Counted from the first letter of the stretch, positions 1 to 8,905 are shown. The stretch is DNA of 64,000 bases from Poseidonocella sp. HB161398 (GCF_005870025.1 NZ_VATA01000040.1:1-64000); one strand, 5' to 3'. The notes: a model not told the origin generated them from the sequence alone. Numbers and translations are program-made.

Positions 1-675
1 CATTGGGTGGCTCCTCTCATAGCAGTCACGACAACTGCACTATGGCGCATTGCGACGCCGGTTGGAGCAGGAGCCATCCACCCCATCGGGTTCCTCGCCG
101 GCACGCCCTTGCCGTCCGCGGCCGAGGCGGGGCGGCAGCTGTTCTACGGCAAGGCCGGCTGCGACGCCTGCCATTCGGGACGGTTCCAGACCGACCAGGC
201 CTTCCATGCCATCGCCATGCCGCAGATCGGCCCGGGCAAGGCGGCGCGGTTCGAGAGCGGCTTCCGCGACGAGGGGCGCCAGCGCGTGACCGGCGCGGCA
301 GAGGACGCCTACCGCTTCCGCACGCCGTCGCTGCGCAATGTCACCGAGACCGCGCCCTATGGCCATGACGGCGCCTATGCCTCGCTCGAGGCGGTGGTGC
401 GGCACCATCTGGATCCGGTGGCGGCGCTCGGGGCCTATGACCTGTCGCAGGCGCGGCTGCCGCATCTGCCGGGGGCGCGCGACCACATGGTGCTGGCCGA
501 TCCGCCGGAAATGGCGCGGATCGCGGCGGCCAGCGAGCTCGCCCCGGTCGCGCTGAGCGACGCGGAGGTGGCGCAGATCCTCGCCTTTCTCGCCGCGCTG
601 ACCGATCCGGCGGGGCTCGCGGGCCGGCTCGGCGTGCCCGGGATGGTGCCGAGCGGGCTTCCCGTGCCACGCTGA
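1..675 (+). CDS. Di-haem cytochrome c peroxidase / MauG-family protein, C-terminal part (5' end outside window)
   Basis: The reading frame is open from the first base, so the gene starts before the window. A CDACH haem-attachment motif lies near 160-174, followed by the family's downstream signature (PSLRNV...PYGHDGAYASLEAVVRHH). These proteins are periplasmic di-haem peroxidases or MauG-like enzymes; the N-terminal haem domain is not in view. The first ~35 visible residues do not read like the family, whereas everything from the haem motif on does, so either the upstream part is diverged or it holds a frameshift. A GTG at 7 could be taken as a start but would give a protein with only one haem domain. 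It precedes the TRAP operon in the same direction, 91 bp away. Confidence 0.75.
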   Translation, partial: HWVAPLIAVTTTALWRIATPVGAGAIHPIGFLAGTPLPSAAEAGRQLFYGKAGCDACHSGRFQTDQAFHAIAMPQIGPGKAARFESGFRDEGRQRVTGAAEDAYRFRTPSLRNVTETAPYGHDGAYASLEAVVRHHLDPVAALGAYDLSQARLPHLPGARDHMVLADPPEMARIAAASELAPVALSDAEVAQILAFLAALTDPAGLAGRLGVPGMVPSGLPVPR

Positions 676-766
676 ACGACCGGAAATTGCCCGCAACGGC
701 GGGTCAGCCTTGCGGATCCGCGGCATTTTGGGCATGGGGCGCCATGACTTGAAAAGGAACGGCGAG

Positions 767-1243
767 ATGGTGAACCGGATTGCCCTGAGCCTGCACCGGG
801 TAACCGGGCTGCTCTGCCAGGGCCTGCTTGTATTGATCGTGCTGGGACAGCTTGCAGTGGTGATCCTGCGCTATGTCTTCGGCATCGGCTTCATCGAGCT
901 GCAGGATGCCGTCGCCTATTCCTTTGCCGCGCTCGTGGTGCTGGGCCTGCCGGTCGCCTTCGCCGAGGACGGCCATGTCCGCGTCGACGTGTTCCGCGCC
1001 GGGCAGTCGCCGAAATGGCAGCGCCGCTTCGACATCGCGGGAATCCTCGCGCTGCTGCTGCCGTTCTTCGGGCTGACGCTCTGGTGGGTCTGGCCGGACG
1101 TGGCCTTCAGCTGGTCGATCATGGAAGGCTCGAAGGAGACCGGCGGTCTGCCCGGCTTCTTCATCGTCAAGTCGATGCTGCCGCTGGCCTGCGTGCTGAT
1201 GATCCTGCAAGGCCTGGCGGCCCTGGCGGTGCGCCATGATTGA
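767..1243 (+). CDS. TRAP transporter small permease subunit (DctQ family)
   Basis: This 158-residue inner-membrane protein is the small (Q) subunit of a tripartite ATP-independent periplasmic transporter. Four hydrophobic segments are visible (roughly residues 15-35, 50-70, 90-110, 130-150). The family marker of an acidic/charged turn after the second segment (FAEDGHVRVDVF) is clear. ATG at 767 is chosen because AAGGA lies 8 bases upstream; an in-frame upstream ATG would add 19 unlikely residues. Its stop overlaps the start of the large permease by 8 bp, so the two subunits are translationally coupled. The pair sits with a binding protein typical of organic-acid (alpha-keto acid) uptake. Confidence 0.88.
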   Translation: MVNRIALSLHRVTGLLCQGLLVLIVLGQLAVVILRYVFGIGFIELQDAVAYSFAALVVLGLPVAFAEDGHVRVDVFRAGQSPKWQRRFDIAGILALLLPFFGLTLWWVWPDVAFSWSIMEGSKETGGLPGFFIVKSMLPLACVLMILQGLAALAVRHD

Positions 1244-2855
1244 GCATGCCTGGCTGATCGTCTTCGGCCTCTCGCTGCTGGGGGGCATCCTCTCGGGCAT
1301 CCCGGTGATGCTGGTGCTGGCCGGCGTGCCGGTGCTGCTGGCCTTCATCGCGGCGCCCTTCGGCGGCTTCGACCTGAGCTACCTGCAGGCCTATCCGCAG
1401 CGCGCCTTCGGGGTGATGTCGAACTCGCTGCTGCTTGCCGTGCCGCTCTTCGTGCTGATGGGGATCCTGCTGGAGAAATCCCGCGTCGCCGAGCGCATGC
1501 TGATGCAGGTCGGCCGCCTTCTCGGCGGCTCGCCGCGGGCGCTGGTGGCGGCAGTGCTGATGATCTCGACGCTGATCGCGGCCTCGACGGGGATCATCGG
1601 CGCAACCATCGTGATGCTGGGGCTGATCTCGCTGCCGGCGATGCGCCGCGTCGGCGTGCCGGACGGCACCGCCAGCGGCCTGATCTGCGCGGCGGGGACG
1701 CTGGGCCAGATCATCCCGCCCTCGATCGTGCTGATCCTCCTGGGCGACCAGGTGGCGAATGCCTATCTCGACGCGCAGCAGCGGGCGGGGAACTTCGCGC
1801 CCGACGCGGTCACGGTGGGCGATCTCTTCGCCGGCGCGCTGCTCCCGGGGCTGGTGCTGGTCGCGCTCTACGGGGTCTATGCCGTCGGCATCCTGTGGAA
1901 GCACGAGGCGCCGGCCTCCTCCGAGCCGATGCCCGACTCCTCGCTTGCCGATGTGCTGCGCGAGATCGTGCCGCCGATCCTGCTGATCCTCTCGGTGCTG
2001 GGTTCGGTCCTCGCGGGCGTCGCCACGCCGACCGAGGCGGCGGCAATCGGCGTCGCGGGCACCATCCTGATCACCGCCGCGCGGGTGCGCGCCGCGGGCG
2101 ACGACGAGGTGATGCCCGGCGTCGTGCCCGAGGCGGCGCTGACCCAGCGGCTGACCCCGGCCTGGCTGCGCATCGCCATGTCGCTGACCGCGGCGGTCGG
2201 CTTCGGCCTGGTGGCGCTGCGCCTCGCAGGCGTCGGCCGGGTCGATCTGAGCGCCGCCACCGTGGCGATGGGGCCGGGCGCGATGCTGGCGCTGGGGCTG
2301 ACGGTGCTCCTCGTCCTCGGGCTTGTCATCGCGGTGATCGCGCTCTGGCGGGCCGGCGTGATGGCGGCGGCGCTGTATGAAACCGTGAAGGTCTCGGCGA
2401 TGATCTTCGGCATCATCCTCGCCGCCTCCATGCTGTCCCTGGTCTTCCGCGGCTTCGAGGGCGATGTCTGGGTGCACGAGATGCTGACCGGGCTGCCGGG
2501 CGACCACCGCACCATGCTCTTGATCACGCTGGCGATCATCTTCGTCATGGGCTTCGTGCTGGAATTCGTCGAGATCGTCTTCATCGTCGTGCCGCTGGTC
2601 GGGCCGATCATCCTGCAGGACGTGGATCCGGTCTGGTTCGCCGTGCTGATCGCGCTGAACCTGCAGACCTCCTTCCTGACGCCGCCCTTCGGCTTCGCGC
2701 TGTTCTACTACCGCTCGGTGGCGCCCGCGGACATTTCGACAGGGGCGATCTACCGCTCGGTGATCCCCTTCGTGCTGATCCAGCTGGTGACGCTGGCGAT
2801 TGTTTTCCTGTGGCCCGATCTTGCGACCTGGCTGCCGGATATGCTGTTTGGCTGA
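1236..2855 (+). CDS. TRAP transporter large permease subunit (DctM family)
   Basis: The 539-residue polytopic membrane subunit carries out ion-coupled transport of a substrate delivered by the periplasmic binding protein. Typical DctM features are visible: an N-terminal GIPVMLVLAG segment, PLFVLMG, the STGIIGATIVMLGLISLPAM stretch and the C-terminal NLQTSFLTPPFGFALFY motif. It is about 100 residues longer than a classical DctM. The extra part (about residues 215-375) contains three more hydrophobic stretches, as seen in the mannitol/chloroaromatic/TakM group of large subunits. It overlaps the small permease by 8 bp and lies 40 bp before the binding-protein gene, which gives the gene order Q-M-P. 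Confidence 0.9.
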   Translation: MIEHAWLIVFGLSLLGGILSGIPVMLVLAGVPVLLAFIAAPFGGFDLSYLQAYPQRAFGVMSNSLLLAVPLFVLMGILLEKSRVAERMLMQVGRLLGGSPRALVAAVLMISTLIAASTGIIGATIVMLGLISLPAMRRVGVPDGTASGLICAAGTLGQIIPPSIVLILLGDQVANAYLDAQQRAGNFAPDAVTVGDLFAGALLPGLVLVALYGVYAVGILWKHEAPASSEPMPDSSLADVLREIVPPILLILSVLGSVLAGVATPTEAAAIGVAGTILITAARVRAAGDDEVMPGVVPEAALTQRLTPAWLRIAMSLTAAVGFGLVALRLAGVGRVDLSAATVAMGPGAMLALGLTVLLVLGLVIAVIALWRAGVMAAALYETVKVSAMIFGIILAASMLSLVFRGFEGDVWVHEMLTGLPGDHRTMLLITLAIIFVMGFVLEFVEIVFIVVPLVGPIILQDVDPVWFAVLIALNLQTSFLTPPFGFALFYYRSVAPADISTGAIYRSVIPFVLIQLVTLAIVFLWPDLATWLPDMLFG

Positions 2856-2895
2856 TACGGAAGAGGGGCCACGGGCCCCCGAAGGGAGAGACTGA

Positions 2896-3960
2896 ATGAA
2901 ACGCCGTGATTTCCTGAAGACCGGGGCCGTGGCCGCCCCGGCCGCCGCGCTTGCCGCTCCGGCCATTGCGCAGGGCGTGATCGAGTGGAAATGCCCGACC
3001 TCCTTTCCGGCGCAGGCGCCGGGGGTGGGCACCAATGCGGTCAATTTCGTCGAGCGCGTCAACGCCATGGCGGACGGCAAGCTGAAGCTGAAGCTGTTCT
3101 CGGCCGGCGAGCTGGTCCCGGCCTTCGCGGTCGAGGACGCGGTGCAGCAGGGCACGGCCGAGATCGGCCATTCCACCCCCTACTACAATGCCGGCAAGAA
3201 CTCGGCGCTGCATTTCTTCACCACCATTCCCTTCGGCATGACCGCGGGCGAGATGTCGGGCTGGATGAACTATGGCGGCGGCCAGGAGCTCTTCGAGGAA
3301 ATCTACGCCCAGCGGAACCTGATGCCGCTCTTCTCGGGCAACTCGACCGTGCAGGCGGCGGGCTGGTTCAAGAAGGAGATCAGCACGGTCGCCGATCTCT
3401 CTGGCCTGAACATGCGGATCGCAGGCCTCGGCGGCGAGGCGATGCGCAAGCTCGGCGTGAACGCGGTGCTGATGCCGCCCACCGAGATCTTCCCGGCCTT
3501 CCAGTCGGGCGCGATCGACGCCGCCGAATGGGTCGGCCCGATGCTCGACCAGGCCTTCGGCCTGAACAAGGTGGCGAATATCTGCTACGCGCCGGCCTTC
3601 CACGAGCCGGGCGCCGGTCTGGAAGTCGTCGTGAACAAGGACGCCTGGGATACCCTGACCCCGGACCTGCAGGCAATCCTGCGCTCGGCCGCCGATGGCG
3701 CGCTGTCGCAGAATATCGGCCAGTTCGAGTACTACAACGCCATCGCCTTCAAGCAGCTGCAGGAGGCCGGTGTCGAGTTCAAGACCTTCCCGCCGGAGGT
3801 GCTCGACGCGCTGCGCGGCGCGGTGAAGGAGGTCATGGACGAGCAGGCCGCTGCGAACCCGGATTTCGCCAAGTGCATGGAAAGCTACAACGCCTTCCTC
3901 GAGGTCGCGATCCCCTATTCCAAGGCCTTCAACGCACCGTCGATGATGCAGCGGGGCTGA
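2896..3960 (+). CDS. TRAP transporter substrate-binding protein, TakP-like, Tat-exported
   Basis: The 354-residue periplasmic solute receptor starts with a twin-arginine-type leader (MKRRDFLKTGA...APAIAQ), implying Tat export and cleavage after the alanine-rich segment. The central region (GLNMRI...GAIDAAEWVGPMLDQAFG...EPGAGLE) matches the DctP/TakP ligand-binding core, including the IDAAEW(V/T)GP motif of the 2-oxoacid-binding TakP group. This suggests uptake of alpha-keto acids such as pyruvate, or of mannitol-type or other hydroxy acids; the ligand cannot be fixed by reading. GGGAGAG is well placed before the ATG. The gene closes a three-gene TRAP operon. Confidence 0.9.
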   Translation: MKRRDFLKTGAVAAPAAALAAPAIAQGVIEWKCPTSFPAQAPGVGTNAVNFVERVNAMADGKLKLKLFSAGELVPAFAVEDAVQQGTAEIGHSTPYYNAGKNSALHFFTTIPFGMTAGEMSGWMNYGGGQELFEEIYAQRNLMPLFSGNSTVQAAGWFKKEISTVADLSGLNMRIAGLGGEAMRKLGVNAVLMPPTEIFPAFQSGAIDAAEWVGPMLDQAFGLNKVANICYAPAFHEPGAGLEVVVNKDAWDTLTPDLQAILRSAADGALSQNIGQFEYYNAIAFKQLQEAGVEFKTFPPEVLDALRGAVKEVMDEQAAANPDFAKCMESYNAFLEVAIPYSKAFNAPSMMQRG

Positions 3961-3980
3961 GCGCCGCGCTGCCGGTTCAA

Positions 3981-4009
3981 TTACGGTTAACCTCGAGTTT
4001 ACCTAAAAT
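3981..4009 (+). promoter_or_regulatory. Possible promoter in the gap after the TRAP operon
   Basis: TTACGG and TAAAAT are separated by exactly 17 bp (3981-3986 and 4004-4009). The -10 is good and the -35 poor. No ORF starts downstream, but a strong hairpin with a pyrimidine/T-rich tail ends about 185 bp later, so this could drive a small RNA. It is read from sequence only. Confidence 0.25.
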
Positions 4010-4157
4010 GTGTACGACTCGGGGTGCCGGAACTGGCACGGAAGTAATCGGGCGCAAAACGCGCCCACGGATGCCGGGACAAGCGGAAAACCCGCCTGGC
4101 CGTCCCGCTTTCCGATGCAGGGGTGCAAAAAGTGCCCCGGAACCAGCATTTCGACTA

Positions 4158-4198
4158 CCCCGGACCGGATCGCTACCGGGTCCGGGGCTTTCCTTTTC
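4158..4198 (+). terminator. Hairpin terminator downstream of the TRAP operon
   Basis: Nine base pairs form between 4158-4166 (CCCCGGACC) and 4179-4187 (GGTCCGGGG), with a 12-base loop, followed by CTTTCCTTTTCC. It lies about 200 bp past the TRAP stop codon, so it may end either the TRAP message or a separate small transcript from the gap. Confidence 0.55.
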
Positions 4199-4282
4199 CG
4201 GCCGGGGCCCGGCTTCCGGCGGGTGGGTGCTGCTGAACAGGGCGGAATGCCAGGGGTTGCGCTGAACGGATGCCTGGGCGAG

Positions 4283-4372
4283 CCTTCCCGCCTTCCCGCC
4301 TTCCCGCCTTCCCGCCTTCCCGCCTTCCCGCCTTCCCGCCTTCCCGCCTTCCCGCCTTCCCGCCTTCCCGCC
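4283..4372. repeat. Tandem 8-bp repeat, 11 copies of CCTTCCCG
   Basis: Eleven perfect head-to-tail copies of CCTTCCCG occupy 4283-4370, followed by a two-base partial copy. Because 8 is not a multiple of 3, every three copies restore the frame, and all three frames of each strand stay open through the array. It lies between the TRAP operon and the 3' end of the leftward hydrolase gene, not in a recognised coding region. Perfect copies imply recent expansion by slippage. The rest of 3961-4446 holds only the possible promoter and terminator listed. Confidence 0.95.
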
Positions 4373-4446
4373 AGACGTGCAGAGCGCCCGCGTCCGGGGC
4401 GCGCGCCATATGCAGGCGGGCCGCTGTGCCAGCGCCCGGGGCCGGC

Positions 4447-5403
4447 TCAGCCCTGGCGGGTGTCGAGGAAGCCGAGGATCTCGGAGATCACCGCCGGAGC
4501 CGGCTCGCCCATCATCAGCACATGGCCCGCGCCGGGGATGATCCGCGGGATGCCGCCATAGTAGAAGGCGGTGCCGTAGGCATCGGGCACGGGCACCATG
4601 CGGTCGAGCTCGCCGCCGATCACCAGCACGTCGGATTGCGGTCCGGGCAGCGGCGCGAAGGGCGGGAAGCCGAGCGCCTGGGTCATCGCGCGCAGGCTCT
4701 CGTCGGTCATCTTCGGCACCAGCTCGCCGAAATCGCGGTCCGAGATGCCCCGCGGGAAGAGGTTGTGGCGCATTACCCCGATATTGCCCGGATTGAGCCC
4801 GGCCATCGAGAAATCCATCAGCGCCATGTAGAGCTCGGGATTGAGCCAGGCCATCTCCATCGAGGCGCGCCAGAGCCCGTAGGGCGGCACCGAGGCCAGC
4901 AGCACCGTCGCCTCGGGCCGCCTGCCGCGGCGCATCAGGTTCTGGGTCGCCGCGCCGCCCAGCGAATGGGCCACCACGGCGGCGGGCCGGCCGATCTGGT
5001 CCAGGCTGGTGGCGATCGCGTCGCTGAAATCGTCGAGCGTCGGCCCGTCGAGCGCGGGCATGCCGGGGAAGGACTGCGCCAGTAGGCCGAGCGCCGCGCG
5101 GGTGTCGCCCTTCTCGAAGGCGAGGCTCAGCACGGTGTCGAGCACGTCGGGATTGGTGGCGATGGAGCCGCCGGTCTTGCGGCCGGGCAGGGTGATCGTC
5201 CAGGACCGGTAGCCGGCCTTGGCAAAGCGCTCCAGCCAGGGGCGGTCCCAGATCCAGCCGCCCGAGGCCATGCCATGGACGAATAGCAGGTCGAAGGGCC
5301 GCTCGGGCCCGGCCACGGGATCGGTCCGGGTCATGGCCCAGCCCTGCAGGGCCTCTTCTTGCATGGCCTCGCCGGGGGCCATTCGCGTCACGGTTTCGCT
5401 CAT
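4447..5403 (-). CDS. Alpha/beta-fold hydrolase
   Basis: The 318-residue protein has the alpha/beta-hydrolase signature: an oxyanion loop FVHGMASGGW near residue 42, a nucleophile elbow AHSLGG near 145, a late acidic residue in GGELDRM and a terminal histidine in GAGHVLMM. These are the elements of a serine-dependent esterase/lipase-type enzyme; the substrate is unknown. There is no signal peptide, so it is probably cytoplasmic. ATG at 5403 (MSETVTR...) is preferred over an upstream start at 5487 that would prepend 28 non-conserved residues. It follows an HD-domain gene by 80 bp on the same strand, and its 3' end faces the CCTTCCCG array. Confidence 0.82.
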   Translation of the reverse strand: MSETVTRMAPGEAMQEEALQGWAMTRTDPVAGPERPFDLLFVHGMASGGWIWDRPWLERFAKAGYRSWTITLPGRKTGGSIATNPDVLDTVLSLAFEKGDTRAALGLLAQSFPGMPALDGPTLDDFSDAIATSLDQIGRPAAVVAHSLGGAATQNLMRRGRRPEATVLLASVPPYGLWRASMEMAWLNPELYMALMDFSMAGLNPGNIGVMRHNLFPRGISDRDFGELVPKMTDESLRAMTQALGFPPFAPLPGPQSDVLVIGGELDRMVPVPDAYGTAFYYGGIPRIIPGAGHVLMMGEPAPAVISEILGFLDTRQG

Positions 5404-5483
5404 CGCACGACTCACGCTTTGGGGACGGGATCTTCCTAACACGGAATGCTGCGCTGCGGCATCAGCCTTGCTGCCGCAGCGGA

Positions 5484-6077
5484 TCACATTGCGGCCATCA
5501 GCGCGGCATGGCGGGCGGTGTAGTCCTCGCGGGCCTCGAGCGGCGGGCGCAGCCGCACCTCGAACCGGTCCGTCAGCTCCGGACGGGGCCGGCCGAAGAA
5601 TTTCGACGCCTCCTCCTCGGAAAAGCCGGCGATCTGCGTCGCCTCCATCCAGGCGGAGACATTGTCGGCCCGCTTGATCGCCGCCTTGACCGGCTTGGGC
5701 AGGGTCGCGGGCAGGCCGAAGCGCAGGTGGATCGCCGCGGTGAGCCTCTGGTCGAGCTCGCCGTAATCCGGGCCGATCGCCGCCTTCACCGGCGAGATCA
5801 TGTCGCCGATCACGTATTCGGGCGCGTCATGCAGCAGCGCGGCCAGACGCCAGCGGGCCGGCGCCTCGGGCGAGATCCGGGCGTAGATCGCCTCGACCAG
5901 CAGCGAGTGCTCGGCCACCGAATAGGGATAGTCGCCCAGCGTCTGGCCGTTCCAGCGCGCGACGAAGGCCAGGCCGTGGGCGATGTCCTCGACCTCGATG
6001 TCGAAGGGCGTCGGATCCAGCAGGTCGAGCCTGCGCCCCGACAGCATGCGCTGCCATGCCCTTGCCTGTTTCGCCAT
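5484..6077 (-). CDS. HD-domain phosphohydrolase (YfbR-like 5'-nucleotidase type)
   Basis: The 197-residue protein carries the metal-binding HD motifs in order: the His of SVAEHS, the His-Asp pair of LLHDAPEY, and the later Asp of KRADNVSAWME. This layout matches YfbR/HDDC2-like phosphohydrolases acting on nucleotides or phosphorylated metabolites; the substrate cannot be inferred. It is cytoplasmic, with no leader. It is divergent from the small secreted protein at 6154, so the 76-bp interval must hold promoters for both strands. Confidence 0.82.
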   Translation of the reverse strand: MAKQARAWQRMLSGRRLDLLDPTPFDIEVEDIAHGLAFVARWNGQTLGDYPYSVAEHSLLVEAIYARISPEAPARWRLAALLHDAPEYVIGDMISPVKAAIGPDYGELDQRLTAAIHLRFGLPATLPKPVKAAIKRADNVSAWMEATQIAGFSEEEASKFFGRPRPELTDRFEVRLRPPLEAREDYTARHAALMAAM

Positions 6078-6153
6078 GCTTTCCGCCCGAACTTGCCGCT
6101 CCGCAGGGAACTTCGGCCCCGCCCGAGGGTTTCATCCCACGAAGGAGCCAAAC

Positions 6154-6444
6154 ATGAAACCCGCAATCCTGACCCTCGCGACACTGCTTGCTGTCCCGGC
6201 CTCCATGGCCACTGCCGACGTGATCTGCATGAAAAGCGACGAAATGGAGGCGGCGCTGATCGACTGGTACCAGCTCAGCCCCGTCAGCTGGACCTCGACC
6301 GAGGAGTCGGTCATCTGGGCCTCGTCCGATACCGGCGTCTGGGCGCTTGTCGACTATGACGGCAAGACCGGCATGTCCTGCGTGCTCGACCAGGGCGAAG
6401 ACTGGACGGATGGCGGCGCCGGGATGCTCAGCGCGTCGAATTGA
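6154..6444 (+). CDS. Small secreted protein of unknown function
   Basis: This 96-residue protein has a clear signal peptide (MKPAILTLATLLAVPASMATA) and a short mature domain with two cysteines (VICMKSDEME near residue 24 and MSCVLDQG near 77) that could form a disulfide. GAAGGAG lies just ahead of ATG at 6154. Short secreted proteins beside ahcY in related genomes have sometimes been labelled SAH hydrolase by proximity; nothing in the sequence supports an enzymatic role. It lies 105 bp before ahcY on the same strand, but its relation to methyl metabolism is only positional. Confidence 0.72.
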   Translation: MKPAILTLATLLAVPASMATADVICMKSDEMEAALIDWYQLSPVSWTSTEESVIWASSDTGVWALVDYDGKTGMSCVLDQGEDWTDGGAGMLSASN

Positions 6445-6549
6445 CGGACGCCCTGCGGCCTGCGCCGCCCGGGCGGCTCAGGCGCATTGCCGTGCAGGGG
6501 GCCAGATGCTAGGTGGCTTGGGACTCAAGACCGTTTAGGAGCGCCTCCC

Positions 6550-7938
6550 ATGTCGCAGGATTACGTCGTCAAGGACATTAGCCTCGCCGGTTTCGGCCGC
6601 AAGGAACTCGACATTGCCGAAACAGAGATGCCCGGCCTGATGGCGCTGCGCGAGGAATACGGCGAAGCCAAGCCGCTTGCCGGCGCGCGCATCGTCGGCT
6701 CCCTGCACATGACCATCCAGACCGGCGTGCTGATCGAGACGCTGGTGGCGCTCGGCGCGGATGTCCGCTGGGCCTCGTGCAACATCTTCTCGACCCAGGA
6801 CCACGCCGCGGCGGCGATCGCCGAAGCCGGCGTGCCGGTCTTCGCGGTCAAGGGCCAGACGCTGGAAGAGCACTGGGACTATCTCGACAAGTCCTTCATG
6901 TTCCCCGAGGGCCCGAACATGATCCTCGACGATGGCGGCGACGCCACGCTCTACATCCTGCTCGGCGCCCGCGCCGAAGCCGGCGAGGACATCATCCCGG
7001 TGCCGGGCTCCGAAGAGGAAGCCGTCATCAAGGCGCAGATCGCCAAGCGGATGGAGGCCTCCCCGGGCTGGTTCACCAAGATGCGCGAGCAGATCCAGGG
7101 CGTCTCGGAAGAGACCACCACCGGCGTGCACCGTCTCTACGAGCTGCAGAAGAAGGGCCAGCTGCCCTTCCCGGCGATCAACGTCAATGACAGCGTGACC
7201 AAGTCGAAATTCGACAACAAGTACGGCTGCAAGGAATCGCTGGTCGACGGCATCCGCCGCGCCACCGACACGATGATGGCCGGCAAGGTCGCCGTGGTCT
7301 GCGGCTATGGCGACGTGGGCAAGGGCTCTGCCGCTTCGCTGCGCGGCGCGGGCGCGCGCGTCAAGATCACCGAAGCCGACCCGATCTGCGCGCTGCAGGC
7401 GGCGATGGACGGGTTCGAGGTCGTGCTGCTCGAGGATGTGGTCGACAGCGCCGACATCTTCATCACCACGACCGGCAACAAGGACATCATCCGCATCGAG
7501 CATATGCGCGCGATGAAGGACATGGCGATCGTCGGCAATATCGGCCACTTCGACAACGAGATCCAGGTCGCGGCGCTGAAGAACCACAAGTGGACCAACA
7601 TCAAGGAACAGGTGGACATGATCGAGATGCCCTCGGGCAGCCGCATCATCCTGCTGTCCGAAGGCCGCCTGCTGAACCTCGGCAACGCCACCGGCCACCC
7701 GTCCTTCGTGATGTCGGCCTCCTTCACCAACCAGGTGCTGGCGCAGATCGAGCTCTTCACCCGCGGCGACGCCTATGGCAACGAGGTCTATGTCCTGCCG
7801 AAGCATCTCGACGAGAAGGTCGCGGCGCTGCATCTGGCGAAGGTCGGCGCCAAGCTGACCAAGCTGACGGCAGAGCAGGCGGCCTATATCGGCGTCGCGC
7901 CGGAAGGCCCGTTCAAGCCCGAGCACTACCGCTACTGA
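6550..7938 (+). CDS. ahcY: Adenosylhomocysteinase (S-adenosyl-L-homocysteine hydrolase)
   Basis: The enzyme reversibly hydrolyses S-adenosylhomocysteine to adenosine and homocysteine in the methyl cycle, in the cytoplasm. The 462-residue length is typical. Visible signatures are [14 protein letters not shown] near residue 55, the NAD-binding glycine motif [10 protein letters not shown] near 252, [15 protein letters not shown], and the C-terminal KPEHYRY tail that closes the tetramer cofactor pocket. ATG at 6550 is chosen because AGGAG sits upstream and the protein then begins [10 protein letters not shown], as usual. The 105-bp leader has no convincing SAH riboswitch. One base separates it from the next gene, so the two are probably co-transcribed. 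Confidence 0.97.
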   Translation: MSQDYVVKDISLAGFGRKELDIAETEMPGLMALREEYGEAKPLAGARIVGSLHMTIQTGVLIETLVALGADVRWASCNIFSTQDHAAAAIAEAGVPVFAVKGQTLEEHWDYLDKSFMFPEGPNMILDDGGDATLYILLGARAEAGEDIIPVPGSEEEAVIKAQIAKRMEASPGWFTKMREQIQGVSEETTTGVHRLYELQKKGQLPFPAINVNDSVTKSKFDNKYGCKESLVDGIRRATDTMMAGKVAVVCGYGDVGKGSAASLRGAGARVKITEADPICALQAAMDGFEVVLLEDVVDSADIFITTTGNKDIIRIEHMRAMKDMAIVGNIGHFDNEIQVAALKNHKWTNIKEQVDMIEMPSGSRIILLSEGRLLNLGNATGHPSFVMSASFTNQVLAQIELFTRGDAYGNEVYVLPKHLDEKVAALHLAKVGAKLTKLTAEQAAYIGVAPEGPFKPEHYRY

Positions 7939-7939
7939 C

Positions 7940-8905
7940 ATGCGGATCGTCGTCTACGGACTTGGTGCCGTGGGCGGCACCGTCGCGGCGGGGCTGGCGC
8001 GGGCAGGCGTGCCCGTGACCGGCATCGCCCGCGGCGCCCAGCTTGCGGCGCTGCAATCGGGGCCGCTCCTGCTGGAAAGCCCGGCGGAGCGGATCGAGGC
8101 GCGCATCCCCTGCGTCGCCGATCCCCGCGAGCTGGAGCTCGGCGCGGATGACATCATCCTGCTGGCCGTGAAGACCCAGGACAGCGGCGCCGCGCTGGAG
8201 CGTCTGGCGCTGGCCGGGCTCGGCGGCCAGCCGGTCTACTGCACGCAGAACAGCCTGGCCAACGAGCCGCTGGCCGCGCGCTACTTCCCCAACATCCACG
8301 GCGTCAACGTGATGATGCCCTGCGCCATGGTCGCCCCGGGCCATGTCCGCACCTTCGTCGAGCCGCGCTTCGGCATGTTCGATATCGGCTGCTGGCCGGG
8401 CGGCAGCGATGCCGATGACGCGCGCCTGGCCGAGGCGCTGGAGGCCGGCAATGTCGCCTGCAGCCCGTCGGAGGACGTGATGACCTGGAAGCGGGGCAAG
8501 CTGCTCCTGAACCTCTCCAATGTCATCGATGCGGCGGTCGGGCCCGACGCCCAGGACGGCGCCATCCGCAAGGCGGCGCGGGAAGAGGCCGAGACGGTCT
8601 ACCGCGCGCTCGGCCTGAGCTGGCGCACCATCGACGAGGACGACCCCCGCCGCGAACAGATCCGCCGCGGCACGATCGCGGGCGCGCCCCGGGCCGGCAC
8701 CTCGACCACGCAGAGCCTGGCGCGCGGCGCCGCGCAGCTGGAGACCGCCTTTCTCAACGGCGAGATCGCGATGCTGGCACGGCAGGGCGGGCTCGAGGCG
8801 CCGGTGAATGCCGCGCTGTCGCGGCTCGGGGCGCGGCTTGCCGGGAACAAGGCGGCGCCCGGCGCGATGACAGTCGGTGAACTGGAAGACTGGATCCGGT
8901 CCTGA
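7940..8905 (+). CDS. 2-dehydropantoate 2-reductase family protein (PanE/ApbA-like)
   Basis: The 321-residue protein begins with a Rossmann GLGAVGG dinucleotide motif and contains the family's AVKTQ segment, a QNSLANE region that follows the nicotinamide-binding loop, and a late GAPRAGTSTTQSLARG stretch that corresponds to the substrate-contact loop. Family members reduce ketopantoate to pantoate with NADPH in coenzyme A synthesis, but several paralogues act on other 2-oxoacids, so the assignment is to the family only. It starts one base after the ahcY stop, which suggests translational coupling. Confidence 0.8.
   Translation: MRIVVYGLGAVGGTVAAGLARAGVPVTGIARGAQLAALQSGPLLLESPAERIEARIPCVADPRELELGADDIILLAVKTQDSGAALERLALAGLGGQPVYCTQNSLANEPLAARYFPNIHGVNVMMPCAMVAPGHVRTFVEPRFGMFDIGCWPGGSDADDARLAEALEAGNVACSPSEDVMTWKRGKLLLNLSNVIDAAVGPDAQDGAIRKAAREEAETVYRALGLSWRTIDEDDPRREQIRRGTIAGAPRAGTSTTQSLARGAAQLETAFLNGEIAMLARQGGLEAPVNAALSRLGARLAGNKAAPGAMTVGELEDWIRS

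Noticed and set aside
1167-3176. A 669-residue minus-strand frame, rich in His, Arg, Gln and Asp
   Set aside because: It lies entirely antisense to the intact TRAP permease and binding-protein genes; its composition is what the complement of high-GC codons gives.
4283-4370. CRISPR array
   Set aside because: The units are contiguous with no spacers, and no cas gene is in the window. The same applies to the hexamer array at 55265.
4270-5085. Frame encoding FPPSRLPA repeats
   Set aside because: The repeats are the 8-bp array read in frame, and the rest is antisense to the hydrolase gene.
6445-6549. SAH riboswitch upstream of ahcY
   Set aside because: The leader lacks the conserved GAGGAGCGCTGC-like core and the closing pseudoknot partners that I know for this riboswitch; only a ribosome site is evident.
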